A stretch of 64,000 bases of DNA, from contig NZ_AP022873.1 of the NCBI RefSeq assembly GCF_014701235.1, positions 806,001 through 870,000 on the forward strand, read 5' to 3'. Positions 18,932-27,813 of this stretch are shown in pieces. This DNA is from Dissulfurispira thermophila (GTDB lineage: Bacteria > Nitrospirota > Thermodesulfovibrionia > Thermodesulfovibrionales > Dissulfurispiraceae). Every line of letters begins with the position of its first letter. Position 1 is the stretch's first letter. The translations under genes were made by a program, and so were the position numbers. The notes beneath the pieces are model-generated. The model saw only the letters and a program-made list of their open reading frames with translations, was not told the DNA's origin and ran no database searches.

Positions 18932-19421
18932 AACTGTTAAGTTTAAGCATCTTAATACCTGATTGTCAAACAAACAAAGAATTCGTAAAATTGCCGATAG
19001 AAATAGAAAACTATTTCTGTGAGTTTAGATGCCAAACACTGCTCAAAGCCTTTAAAAAGTGTTAATTCAAGTGTATATGAGAAGACTATAAATGTATTAC
19101 TCAACAAGTATCCACTAATAGGTGGTGACGGATACAAGATAAATGTAGCTACAAGTGCCAAGTTTAAAGTCTTTTTCGCAGTGTCTGCCATCTAATTAAA
19201 AGTGTTTCCCACTACCACTTAATTTCTATCGGCAAGTTCGAGAGAATTTACAGAAAATTAACGATTATTAACCGCAAATTTACTGTGTTTAGTAGTAGGA
19301 TTTAATGTAGTAAAAACATTGAAAAGTCTGTGAAGGGGGTGGGAATGAACTAAATTGGGCAAATTAGTTAATGGAATCGAGGAAATATCTTTAGAGTTTA
19401 ATTGAATAAGGAGGTAGTGAA
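18932..19421. other. intergenic region upstream of the nitrite/nitrate reductase operon
   Basis: About 490 bp between divergent argS and the octaheme reductase gene. It holds a 14-bp inverted repeat pair (18991-19004 and 19222-19235), a 58-codon plus-strand frame (19019-19195) overlapping a 79-codon minus-strand frame, neither with a ribosome binding site or family, and an AT-rich leader. AAGGAGG precedes the reductase ATG. No clear FNR box or sigma54 promoter was found. Confidence 0.5.
18991..19235. repeat. 14-bp inverted repeat pair flanking about 217 bp
   Basis: TTGCCGATAGAAAT at 18991-19004 is the exact reverse complement of ATTTCTATCGGCAA at 19222-19235. The enclosed segment is AT-rich and has short open frames on both strands. 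It could be a small non-autonomous mobile element or a paired operator. No target-site duplication is obvious. Confidence 0.45.
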
Positions 19422-21101
19422 ATGGGTAAAAGGATGTATGTATTGTTAGTGGCTGTTCTGGCGCTCGCCATTGTAGGTGGAATTTACCACACAAGTGCAG
19501 ATGCCCAGTACAAAGCCGACACAAAGAAGGCAGCAGTCGAAAAGCCTGTAAAGGTTGAGACATGCTACGGATGCCATGCACCTGTCCAGGAGTTGCATAA
19601 GATGGGTAAACATGCGAAGGTTAATTGTTCAAGCTGTCATAAGGGACTTGATAAACATGTCAAGTCTCCCGGCCCTGACACAAGGCCTGTAACGGATAAG
19701 TCATGGCAGGCATGCGGACAGTGCCATAAGGAGCAGATGGAGAGCTTTATGAAGGAGGCATATCATAGGCCTGCAAGGGATGAAAAATCCCAGCTTACAA
19801 ACAGATCGCCCAATCCTTTCTGGGATAAGCTTATGATGGGACACGGCTTTACAAAGGAGCATAATCTTACAAGAAGCCACAAGTGGATGCTCATCGACCA
19901 TCTTGTTGTTGACAGGGCCTACGGTGGGAGATTCCAGCCAAAGAACGGATGGAATTATCTGTTTGAAGGCGGCAAGGCATGGGATGTCCTGATGGACAAA
20001 TATCCTGATGCAAAAGAGCATAAAGCATTCATTCCCCAGAGCGCACCAGCAGCAAACCCTGTCTGTCTGAACTGTAAAACACAGGATCATATCCTCGACT
20101 GGGCATATATGGGAGACCCTGACAAGGGTGCAAAGTGGTCGAGGACATCAAAGGTATTTGAGTTTGCAAAGGACCTCAATCACGCACTCAACTGCTATAT
20201 GTGTCATGACCCGCATGCTGCAAAGCCGAGAATTGTCAGAGACGGACTAATAGATGCGCTCACAAGGCCTGACGGCGATACTCTCTGGCATAAGGATCCG
20301 AAAAGGACAGGAATCAAGGTCATTGATATGGGTGTGAGAGGCTATACAAGGAAGATAGCACTTCTGGACAAATATGACACAAGGCTCCAGTGCGGACAGT
20401 GTCATGTGGAGTATAACTGCAACCCTGGTTATGACCCAACAAATCCTGATACGTCAAAATATACAGTGACAATGGCAGACAGAAGGACAAACCATTTTCC
20501 ATATAAGGATGTCTTTGAACTCTATGACCATTATGTAAATAAGGTTCACTTCCTCGACTTCAAACACGCACTAACCGGTGGTCTCCTCTGGAAGGCGCAG
20601 CATCCAGAAGCAGAATCGTACTACAATTCAAAACATGCAAAGGCAGGAGTCGGCTGTGACGGCTGCCACACCCCAAAGGTAAAGGACAAAAAGACGGGGA
20701 AGACTTATACATCCCACTTTGCAGTAACACCAAAGGCTCAGCTCAAGGATACATGCTTGAAATGCCATTCCAAATGGACAGAAGAACAGGCAAAATATGC
20801 CATTGACTCTATTAAGGCATACACAAAGGGCAAGATGAGGAAGGCTGAGTTCTGGCTTTCAGCCTTAATAGACAAGATTGTTGAGGCAAAGAAGGCAGGC
20901 GTGGATGCAGAAACCATCAAGAAGGCACAGGACCAGCACTTGAGGGCGCATATCCTCTGGGAATACTGGACTGCCGAGAACTCCGACGGCTTCCACAATC
21001 CCGAGATGGCAAGGGAGTCTCTTACAAGGTCTGTGGATGAATCACAGAAGGGTATAAAGATACTTACCGACGCAATGGCAGCAAAAACAGCCGCAAAGTA
21101 A
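19422..21101 (+). CDS. octaheme cytochrome c nitrite reductase (TvNiR/ONR type)
   Basis: Periplasmic enzyme predicted to reduce nitrite to ammonium. A signal peptide (about 1-28) precedes 531 mature residues. Eight heme sites: CxxCH at 48-52, 69-73 and 98-102 in an N-terminal domain absent from pentaheme NrfA, then the catalytic CLNCK at 215-219, then CxxCH at 258-262, 324-328, 412-416 and 445-449. HVEYNC places Tyr331 two residues before Cys333, as in the Tyr-Cys thioether pair of the Thioalkalivibrio octaheme enzyme. KAQHPEAE (His394) matches the NrfA catalytic histidine region. Strong AAGGAGG site. First gene of the nap operon. Confidence 0.9.
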   Translation: MGKRMYVLLVAVLALAIVGGIYHTSADAQYKADTKKAAVEKPVKVETCYGCHAPVQELHKMGKHAKVNCSSCHKGLDKHVKSPGPDTRPVTDKSWQACGQCHKEQMESFMKEAYHRPARDEKSQLTNRSPNPFWDKLMMGHGFTKEHNLTRSHKWMLIDHLVVDRAYGGRFQPKNGWNYLFEGGKAWDVLMDKYPDAKEHKAFIPQSAPAANPVCLNCKTQDHILDWAYMGDPDKGAKWSRTSKVFEFAKDLNHALNCYMCHDPHAAKPRIVRDGLIDALTRPDGDTLWHKDPKRTGIKVIDMGVRGYTRKIALLDKYDTRLQCGQCHVEYNCNPGYDPTNPDTSKYTVTMADRRTNHFPYKDVFELYDHYVNKVHFLDFKHALTGGLLWKAQHPEAESYYNSKHAKAGVGCDGCHTPKVKDKKTGKTYTSHFAVTPKAQLKDTCLKCHSKWTEEQAKYAIDSIKAYTKGKMRKAEFWLSALIDKIVEAKKAGVDAETIKKAQDQHLRAHILWEYWTAENSDGFHNPEMARESLTRSVDESQKGIKILTDAMAAKTAAK

Positions 21102-21111
21102 TTAAGATTCA

Positions 21112-21138
21112 GGGGCGGGGCATGGTGCCCGCCCCTTT
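21112..21138 (+). terminator. G/C hairpin between the octaheme reductase and napM-like genes
   Basis: GGGGCGGG (21112-21119) and CCCGCCCC (21128-21135) form a perfect 8-bp stem with an 8-base loop followed by TTTGATTT. Likely a partial terminator or 3' stabiliser that would raise reductase mRNA relative to the downstream nap genes. Confidence 0.65.
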
Positions 21139-21169
21139 GATTTGCTAATTGTAAAAATAAGGAGGCTCT

Positions 21170-21541
21170 ATGGAAAGGTTGCCCATGAAATTATGCTTAA
21201 TCGTATTTTCCCTTATACTTGTCCTGCCGCTTACCGTTAATGCAAAGGATAAAAAACACATAAAGACAGCAGAGGATCAGGAGTGTTATGAATGCCACGG
21301 CACTCAGATGCAGGTATGGCAGGATGGCAAGCATGGACTCATGAATGTGAAGTGTGTGGTATGTCATGGCTCAACAGATAAAAACTTTGTTTCAAAGCCT
21401 GACATTTATAAATGCAGGGGATGCCATGGTGATAAGGTCAGCGATGTGGAGAAAAAACTCCCTTTAAAATTGAGGGATTGCTTTCTCTGCCATGACCATC
21501 ACTCTGTAACGCCGAAATTCCATACAAAAGGGGGTAAATAA
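21170..21541 (+). CDS. napM: tetraheme cytochrome c, NapM-like
   Basis: 123 residues with a signal peptide (cleavage near NAKD at about 25) and four CxxCH sites at 39-43, 62-66, 82-86 and 104-108. It directly precedes napA, the position and heme number of NapM in the napCMADGH operon of Desulfovibrio desulfuricans, so it is probably the electron donor to NapA or to the octaheme enzyme. AAGGAGG precedes ATG 21170. The NapM name rests on position and heme count; a generic tetraheme cytochrome is the alternative. Confidence 0.8.
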   Translation: MERLPMKLCLIVFSLILVLPLTVNAKDKKHIKTAEDQECYECHGTQMQVWQDGKHGLMNVKCVVCHGSTDKNFVSKPDIYKCRGCHGDKVSDVEKKLPLKLRDCFLCHDHHSVTPKFHTKGGK

Positions 21542-21542
21542 G

Positions 21543-23846
21543 ATGGAGATTACGAGAAGACAACTCCTCAAATATTCTGCAGCCCTTGCAGCAGCCTCTG
21601 CAATTGGTCTTGAACTGCCTTTGCCAAAAGATCTCGAGGCTGCACATGTGGAGAAATGGATAAAAGGAGTATGCAGATACTGTGGTGCGGGCTGTGGTGT
21701 TTATGTTGGTGTTGACAAGGGAAAGATAGTTGCTGTTCAAGGAGACAAGGACAACTGGAATAAGGGATTTCTCTGTGTTAAGGGGTATTATCTGCCGCCT
21801 ATACTCTATGCAGCAGATAGAGCAAAGTATCCTATGCTAAAAAAGGGCGATAAATTTGTCCGCATCTCATGGAAAGAGGCAATGGACTTAATGACAGAGA
21901 AATTTGCCGATTCAATAAAAAAGCATGGAGTCCATTCAGTAGCGTTCTATGGCTCTGGACAGGCATACACAGAAGAATCTTATTTTATGAATAAGCTCTT
22001 CAAAGGTGGTCTTGGCACGAACAATATCGACGGAAATCCAAGACTCTGCATGGCGTCTGCAGCAGTGGGTTATGTTTCCAGTTTTGGTAAGGATGAGCCA
22101 ATGGGTGCATATGATGATATTTATCATTCTGATTGCTTCTTTATCATCGGCTCAAACATGGCAGAGTGCCATCCTGTTATATTCAGGCTCATAAATGAGA
22201 GGAAGCAGAAGGGCAAAGATGTGAAGATAATAATGGTTGACCCTCGAAAGACTCTCTCGGCAAGGATTGCTGACCTTCATATGAGCTTTATTCCAGGCAC
22301 TGACCTTGTGATTCTACACGCCATGGCGCATGTGATTGTCAAAGAGGGACTTTACAGCAAAGATTATGTGAATAACCATGTGGTATTTAAGACCATCAAG
22401 GATGATAAGCCTGCAAAGGTCTCTTTTGAGGAATATGTAAAGTTCCTCGAAGAATATACCCCTGAGATGGCAGAAAAGATATCTCATTGTCCTAAAGATG
22501 ACATTATCAAGGCAGCAAGGTGGTTTGCACAGTCAAAGGCAACAATGAGCTTCTGGACAATGGGGCTTAATCAAAGGACAAGGGGTGTATGGGCAAATAA
22601 TCTTGTGCATAATCTACATCTCCTTACAGGTCAGATATGCAGGCCCGGGGCAACATCTTTTTCACTTACCGGACAGCCCAATGCATGTGGTGGCATAAGG
22701 GATACAGGGCTTTTGAGTCATCTATTGCCATACGGCAGGCTTGTGGCAAATGAAAAGGACAGAAAGGATATGGAGAAGTTTTGGGGTGTTCCAGAGGGAA
22801 GGATTCATCCTAAGCCAGGACCGACAGCAGTAGATATATTCAGGGCATTTAATAAAGGCGAGATAAAATGCCTGTGGATAGCCTGTACAAACCCCGGACA
22901 GAGTCTTCCAAACGTGGGACCTTATAGAAAAGGGATGGAATCAAAGGATACATTTCTTGTTGTATCTGAGGCATACCATCCTACCAGGACATCAGAGCTT
23001 GCTGACCTCGTACTTCCAGCAGCACTCTGGGTTGAAAAAGACGGCACATATGGACAGTCAGAGAGGAGGTATCAGTATCTTGAAAAGGCTGTGAATCCTC
23101 CAGCAGAGGCAAGACCAGATTTAGATGTGATGATTGAGTTCAGCCATAAGCTCTTTGCAAAACTTGGCAGGGCTGATGAGGCAAAAAGACTCTTCAATTT
23201 CAAAAACTCTGAAGATGTATGGAATGAGATAAGGCAATGCTCAAAGGGCACTGCCTATGACTTTATGGGGATGACAAGGGCAAGACTGAAAAAGGCACAC
23301 GGCATTCAGTGGCCATGCCCCACTGAAGACCATCCAGGGACAGTGAGAAGATATACCTCCAGATACGGAGATGTCCTCGTAAAGAAATTTGACCCTCACG
23401 CAACGGATGTCTCATTTTATGGTGCAAAGGCTGATGGTAATAAAGCTGCTGTATGGCTCAGACCCTATAAAGGACCAGCAGAGCCACCTGATGCAGAGTA
23501 TCCATACATATTGACCACAGGCAGACAGATAGAGCACTGGCATACAGGGACAATGACATTAAAGGTGCCCGAGTTGAAAAGGTCAGCGCCAGATGCCTTT
23601 GTTGAGATTAATCCAAGAGATGCACAGAAACTTGGTATCAAGAGTAGAGATAAGGTAAAGATTACATCAAGGAGGGGTTCTATTGTCCTTGAGGCTAAGG
23701 TTGTAGATGTACCGAGGGATGGCCTTGTCTTTGTGCCAATGCACTATCCTGAGAGGTTAATCAATCTTCTCACAACCGATGCCTATGATGCCATGTCAAA
23801 ACAGCCTGAATTCAAGATCTGTGCTGTAAAGATAGAGAAGGCGTAA
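21543..23846 (+). CDS. napA: periplasmic nitrate reductase catalytic subunit NapA
   Basis: Molybdenum bis-MGD enzyme reducing nitrate to nitrite. The 767 residues start with a Tat signal (TRRQLLKYSAALAAAS). The [4Fe-4S] ligands are C44, C47, C51 and C78, with K80 of the electron path. The Mo-ligand cysteine is C169 in NPRLCMAS, which favours NapA over formate dehydrogenase (Sec/Cys in a different context) and over Asp-ligated Nar. The C-terminal MGD-binding domain includes TTGRQIEHWHTGTMT. The ATG is one base beyond the napM stop (TAAGATG). No NapB or NapC is encoded nearby, as in monomeric Nap systems. Confidence 0.93.
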   Translation: MEITRRQLLKYSAALAAASAIGLELPLPKDLEAAHVEKWIKGVCRYCGAGCGVYVGVDKGKIVAVQGDKDNWNKGFLCVKGYYLPPILYAADRAKYPMLKKGDKFVRISWKEAMDLMTEKFADSIKKHGVHSVAFYGSGQAYTEESYFMNKLFKGGLGTNNIDGNPRLCMASAAVGYVSSFGKDEPMGAYDDIYHSDCFFIIGSNMAECHPVIFRLINERKQKGKDVKIIMVDPRKTLSARIADLHMSFIPGTDLVILHAMAHVIVKEGLYSKDYVNNHVVFKTIKDDKPAKVSFEEYVKFLEEYTPEMAEKISHCPKDDIIKAARWFAQSKATMSFWTMGLNQRTRGVWANNLVHNLHLLTGQICRPGATSFSLTGQPNACGGIRDTGLLSHLLPYGRLVANEKDRKDMEKFWGVPEGRIHPKPGPTAVDIFRAFNKGEIKCLWIACTNPGQSLPNVGPYRKGMESKDTFLVVSEAYHPTRTSELADLVLPAALWVEKDGTYGQSERRYQYLEKAVNPPAEARPDLDVMIEFSHKLFAKLGRADEAKRLFNFKNSEDVWNEIRQCSKGTAYDFMGMTRARLKKAHGIQWPCPTEDHPGTVRRYTSRYGDVLVKKFDPHATDVSFYGAKADGNKAAVWLRPYKGPAEPPDAEYPYILTTGRQIEHWHTGTMTLKVPELKRSAPDAFVEINPRDAQKLGIKSRDKVKITSRRGSIVLEAKVVDVPRDGLVFVPMHYPERLINLLTTDAYDAMSKQPEFKICAVKIEKA

Positions 23847-24073
23847 TGGCTGTTGCAAGCGTGATAGTGGAAGTGGAAGAAGGAGGAGGCGAGGCTGTTT
23901 TAAACAGCCTCGCCAGTATCGATAATATTAGTGTTTATGGTATTAAGGATAACAAGATCGTGACTGTTATAGAAGGAGAGAGCATGCAGGTTATAGACAA
24001 TACTATTAAAGAGTTATATAGCATAGAGAGAATATTGGGCGTCTATCCTGTCTATGCGGGGGATTATGAGTAA
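23846..24073 (+). CDS. napD: NapD-like chaperone for NapA maturation
   Basis: 75 residues with a ferredoxin-like beta-alpha-beta pattern (SVIVEVEEGGGEAVLNSLASI...KIVTVIEGES...LYSIERILGVYPVYA). NapD binds the NapA Tat signal and holds export until cofactor insertion. Start overlaps the napA stop (TAATG). Assigned from size, pattern and position. Confidence 0.85.
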   Translation: MAVASVIVEVEEGGGEAVLNSLASIDNISVYGIKDNKIVTVIEGESMQVIDNTIKELYSIERILGVYPVYAGDYE

Positions 24074-24542
24074 AAAACCGCTAAGGCCTCCCGGTGCCTC
24101 CAAAGAGGTCGATTTTATTTCAAGCTGTATAAGGTGCAGCAAGTGTGCACAGGTCTGTCCATATAAATCAATAAAGATAGCAAGCCTCTTTGATGGCATC
24201 ACAATTATGGGAACCCCTGTGATAAAGGCAAGGGATATTCCCTGTTATCTATGCATGAAGTGCCCTCCTGTCTGTCCCTCGGGAGCGCTTAACAGAAAAC
24301 TGAGGAATAAAAAGGATGTGAGGATGGGCACAGCAAGGATAAACAAAAAAGAATGCCTTGCATGGCAGGGGACACTTTGCAGAAGCTGTTATCAGAGTTG
24401 TCCTATCTTTGATGAGGCAATAAAGATGGACAACGAACTTAGACCTGTTGTGGATGAAAAAAAGTGTGTTGGCTGCGGCATATGCGAAAATGTATGCCCT
24501 GTTGAACCAGCAGCAATAGTAGTAGTGACAGGTGGCAGGTAA
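24066..24542 (+). CDS. napG: NapG-like ferredoxin with four [4Fe-4S] motifs
   Basis: 158 residues from ATG 24066 (GGGGG just upstream; overlaps the napD end). Four cysteine groups are visible: CIRCSKCAQVCP, CYLCMKCPPVCP, CLAWQG-x-LCRSCYQSCP and CVGCGICENVCP. Classical NapG is Tat-exported and passes quinol electrons via NapH. Here no twin-arginine or hydrophobic signal precedes the first cluster, so this protein appears cytoplasmic or would need to ride with a partner. MauM/NapG-type ferredoxin is otherwise a good fit. Confidence 0.85.
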   Translation: MSKKPLRPPGASKEVDFISSCIRCSKCAQVCPYKSIKIASLFDGITIMGTPVIKARDIPCYLCMKCPPVCPSGALNRKLRNKKDVRMGTARINKKECLAWQGTLCRSCYQSCPIFDEAIKMDNELRPVVDEKKCVGCGICENVCPVEPAAIVVVTGGR

Positions 24543-25336
24543 TGAAGATTAAGGTATTAAGGCGAATAATACAGGCTTTATCAATACTATTAATAATCGC
24601 AATCCCGATATTGAATAAAAAGGGAATAAGTATCCTTGTGGGAAGCCTTTATTCTCTTTCTGTTGATGGTTTATGGATAACGGATCCGTTGAGCGGCTTT
24701 CAGGTTATTCTATCAACATTGTCAGCAGACAGCACCCTTTTAATATCAATGCTCATTCCTGTTATTCTTGCCTTAATCTTCGGGAGGGTATTCTGTAGCT
24801 GGATTTGTCCACAGAATACAATCTCAGAAATTTCTGATTATTTATCAAGAAAAATATCATTTAAAAGGGTTATAAATCTATCACCGCGGTCATTGCCGAG
24901 ATATATAATCCTTGTAGTCTCGCTCATATTGGTGCCAATAATTGGATTTCCTGTTGCAAATCTCATATCCGCACCCGGAATAATATCTGTTCAGATTTCA
25001 AAATATATCTATGAAGGAACTGTGGGATTAGAGGTGGGACTTATAGGCACAATTATTATTTCAGAGGTGTTTCTGTTTAGGAGGCTCTGGTGCAATTACA
25101 TCTGCCCTGTTGGGAGTTTCTTAGGCATATTCAGGCTTAAAAGAACAATGAAGGTTGTTTATAGAGAAGATGCAGAACATTTATGTGGCAAATGCATGGA
25201 ATGTGTTAAGGCATGTCAGCTCAGTTTAAATCCAATGGGAGGAAAGATATACCCATTATGTCATAATTGTGGTGACTGTATTGCTGCCTGCGAAGAGATA
25301 AAGGACAAAGGCAAGCCGCTTTCGTTCAAGTTTTAG
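24542..25336 (+). CDS. napH: NapH-like membrane polyferredoxin
   Basis: 264 residues with four to five membrane segments. Two CxxxCP motifs (CSWICPQN, CNYICPVG) sit near the membrane face, followed by two C-terminal [4Fe-4S] motifs (CGKCMECVKAC, CHNCGDCIAAC). NapH oxidises quinol or transfers electrons with NapG. TAATG overlap with napG. Last gene of the operon; ends only three bases from the convergent response-regulator gene. Confidence 0.88.
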   Translation: MKIKVLRRIIQALSILLIIAIPILNKKGISILVGSLYSLSVDGLWITDPLSGFQVILSTLSADSTLLISMLIPVILALIFGRVFCSWICPQNTISEISDYLSRKISFKRVINLSPRSLPRYIILVVSLILVPIIGFPVANLISAPGIISVQISKYIYEGTVGLEVGLIGTIIISEVFLFRRLWCNYICPVGSFLGIFRLKRTMKVVYREDAEHLCGKCMECVKACQLSLNPMGGKIYPLCHNCGDCIAACEEIKDKGKPLSFKF

Positions 25337-25339
25337 GCG

Positions 25340-26038
25340 CTATTCTGGCTTGAATTTATACCCTATCCCAGAAACAGTAATTATGTATTCAGGCTCAGAG
25401 GGATTATCCTCTATTTTTTGTCTCAGATGCTGGATGTGGACATCTATGACTCTACTCCACGAATATATCTTTGTTTCCTTCCAGAGATGTTTTTTTATCT
25501 CATCTCTACTCAGCACAGATCCTCTGTGAAAAACAAGGAGGCACAGGAGATCATATTCCTTCGGTGTCAGGATTATTTCCTTGTTTTTGACTTTAACAAT
25601 CCTCTTTTTATAATCAATATGCAGTTTTCCTATGGTTATTTGTTCTTCTTCTACTGGTTTTGCCCTTCTCAGACACACTTTTATTCGTGCAATTAACTCA
25701 AGTGTTTCGAATGGTTTTACAATATAATCATCAGCACCACTTTCGAGTCCTATAACTTTATCTGAAATCTTATCCCTTGCAGTAAGCATTATTATCGGTA
25801 ATGTAGGATACTGTTTTCTCAAGGTGCGACATATCTCAACTCCATCACCATCAGGAAGCATGAGGTCGAGGATCAAAAGATTTGGTTTTTTTTCAGAAAT
25901 AGCCTTTTGTCCCTCTGTCCATGATTCTGCTGTAACTACATTGTATTTATGGAACTCAAGATTTGCCTTTAAGACCTTCAGAATATCGGTGTCATCATCT
26001 ATTATCAGTATTGTATGATTTTTATTTTCTTTTAACAT
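25340..26038 (-). CDS. OmpR-family response regulator
   Basis: 232 residues. Receiver domain with acidic pair DDD near 14-16, phospho-acceptor Asp in LLILDLMLPDGDG and the switch lysine in VKPFET, then a winged-helix DNA-binding domain (LTPKEYDLLCLL...VIDVHIQHLRQKI...GIGYKF). The gene start overlaps the end of the heme-domain kinase gene by seven bases, so the two are a cognate pair. The convergent position next to napH suggests control of the nitrate/nitrite operon, which is inference. Confidence 0.92.
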   Translation of the reverse strand: MLKENKNHTILIIDDDTDILKVLKANLEFHKYNVVTAESWTEGQKAISEKKPNLLILDLMLPDGDGVEICRTLRKQYPTLPIIMLTARDKISDKVIGLESGADDYIVKPFETLELIARIKVCLRRAKPVEEEQITIGKLHIDYKKRIVKVKNKEIILTPKEYDLLCLLVFHRGSVLSRDEIKKHLWKETKIYSWSRVIDVHIQHLRQKIEDNPSEPEYIITVSGIGYKFKPE

Positions 26039-27786
26039 GGTGTTGCTATCTTTTTTGCTATCTCCAGTAGTTTGTGTTGTTCTGTCCTATTGAAGCCTTC
26101 TTGTGAAAAGCCTTCATGATGTCCTCTTGTATAAGGTAGTTTGAAATAAAAACAGCTTCCATTTTTGCCGTCGCTGTTTACGCCAATTATACCATTATGC
26201 GCCTCTATTATGCTTTTACATATAGCAAGACCGAGCCCTGTCCCTTCTTTGTTACCATTTCTGTAGAATTTTTCAAATATCTTTTCGTGTTCTGATGGAT
26301 GGATACCAGGGCCTTCATCCCATATTTCGACAATTGCATAATCTTTTTCAGGATATGCAAAGATAAGTATCTCGGATTCTTCTGGAGCGAACTTTATGGC
26401 ATTAGACAGGAGATTGATAAGAACTTGTTTTATCCTATCTTCATCAATGCTGACGATAATATTATTTGGTATATTTGCATTGAAAAATATGCCCTTTTTA
26501 TCAGCATTGATCTGTAGATAGGCAAGTACCTCTGCAATAAGATAAGAAAGATTTATATCGCTGAATCGCAATTCAGAAGCCCCCATTTCTATTCTCTCGA
26601 TATCCAGCATGGTGTTGACCATGCGTACCAATCTCTCGGAATTTTTCTTTATCACATCAAAAAATATATGAAGGTCATCGAGGGCTGATTCTTCATGATG
26701 GGATTTGAGGTATGAAGAGAGTTTTGCAGATATATAATCCATTGCACCTTTAATGGATGTTAGAGGCGTCCTGAGTTCATGGGATGCCCTTGCTATAAAA
26801 TCAGATTTTTTTATGTTCGCCTCATTGAGAAGGCGATTGGTTTCGATTAATTTCCTGTTTGTCTCTTCAAGTCCTCTTGTTGCATCTTTTATTTTATTAT
26901 TCAGACAGGTATGATAATCTGTGAGAGTGCCTGCCATCTGTGAAAATGCATTGCAGAGGTCTTCAAACTCATCTCCTGTCTTTAGTCTTTTTGATGGAAA
27001 ATATTTACCTTCTGAAAATTCATCGATTGCTGATTTAAGCCTTTTCATCGGTGTCATTACAATCTTTCTCAGCATAAAGAACATGGCAGATATAAGAGCA
27101 AGGACAGTAATAATAGCAGCAAGTAACATACTTTGTCTGTTTGAAGCAATTTCTGCAAATGTTTTATCCATGGGGATTGTGATGCTTATAGCGCCCCTGA
27201 CATCGCCAAGTTTATAACCCTGTTTTGCATGGCATTGAAGGCATGCCTCTTCAACATAAAGCGGTGATATATATCTAAGGTATCTGGAGTTATCTATTTT
27301 TTCTATTGAGATAAGCTCTTTTATAGAAGCTTTTTCAAATTGATTGAGTGCATTTCTTTCAAAGTCATCAGGTGCGTTTCCCGGGTTTATTAGTTTCAAG
27401 CTCGTTATATGAAACCAATAGAGTCCTTTGTCTTTTGCATACTTAGATAGTTCTTTTGTGACCATTGCCGGAGTTTCTCTTACATATCGCTTGCCCTGCA
27501 CATCCCTGACCTCTGAATCTTTTATATAAGGGGTAGGCTTTATCCACGGGAGCTTTTCTACGAATATCCCTCCGTGGTCTGCTATCCATTTTCTTGTGAT
27601 TACTATCTGCTTGAATATGGCACGGGCTTCATTCTCTACCTGTCCCATAATGAGTCTTTCCTGACGATGAGCAATAATATAGAAGGAAATGCCAAGGGCT
27701 AATATTAGAGTAACGCTGCATCCTATGATTAATTTAGTACTGAGGCTTATCCTCATCTCCTTTATTTTCTTTAATAAATCAGACAT
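26032..27786 (-). CDS. histidine kinase with DUF3365 c-type heme sensor domain
   Basis: 584 residues from ATG 27786. Membrane segment near 19-40, then a periplasmic DUF3365/Tll0287-like domain with a CLQCH heme motif at about 182-186, a second membrane segment (near 215-235), a HAMP-like linker, a short coiled coil (TRGLEETNRKLIETNRLL), HisKA (SHELRTPL) and HATPase (N box LSNAIKFAP, G boxes DEGPGI and GTGLGLA). Heme-bearing sensors of this class can respond to redox state or small gaseous ligands. Pairs with the downstream OmpR-type regulator. Confidence 0.9.
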   Translation of the reverse strand: MSDLLKKIKEMRISLSTKLIIGCSVTLILALGISFYIIAHRQERLIMGQVENEARAIFKQIVITRKWIADHGGIFVEKLPWIKPTPYIKDSEVRDVQGKRYVRETPAMVTKELSKYAKDKGLYWFHITSLKLINPGNAPDDFERNALNQFEKASIKELISIEKIDNSRYLRYISPLYVEEACLQCHAKQGYKLGDVRGAISITIPMDKTFAEIASNRQSMLLAAIITVLALISAMFFMLRKIVMTPMKRLKSAIDEFSEGKYFPSKRLKTGDEFEDLCNAFSQMAGTLTDYHTCLNNKIKDATRGLEETNRKLIETNRLLNEANIKKSDFIARASHELRTPLTSIKGAMDYISAKLSSYLKSHHEESALDDLHIFFDVIKKNSERLVRMVNTMLDIERIEMGASELRFSDINLSYLIAEVLAYLQINADKKGIFFNANIPNNIIVSIDEDRIKQVLINLLSNAIKFAPEESEILIFAYPEKDYAIVEIWDEGPGIHPSEHEKIFEKFYRNGNKEGTGLGLAICKSIIEAHNGIIGVNSDGKNGSCFYFKLPYTRGHHEGFSQEGFNRTEQHKLLEIAKKIATPC

Positions 27787-27813
27787 ATTCAATTATAATC
27801 AATTTTGATAAAT

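Noticed and set aside
18952-19191. 79-codon minus-strand ORF overlapping the argS start
   Set aside because: No ribosome binding site or family, overlaps an alternative plus-strand frame and lies inside the inverted-repeat segment.
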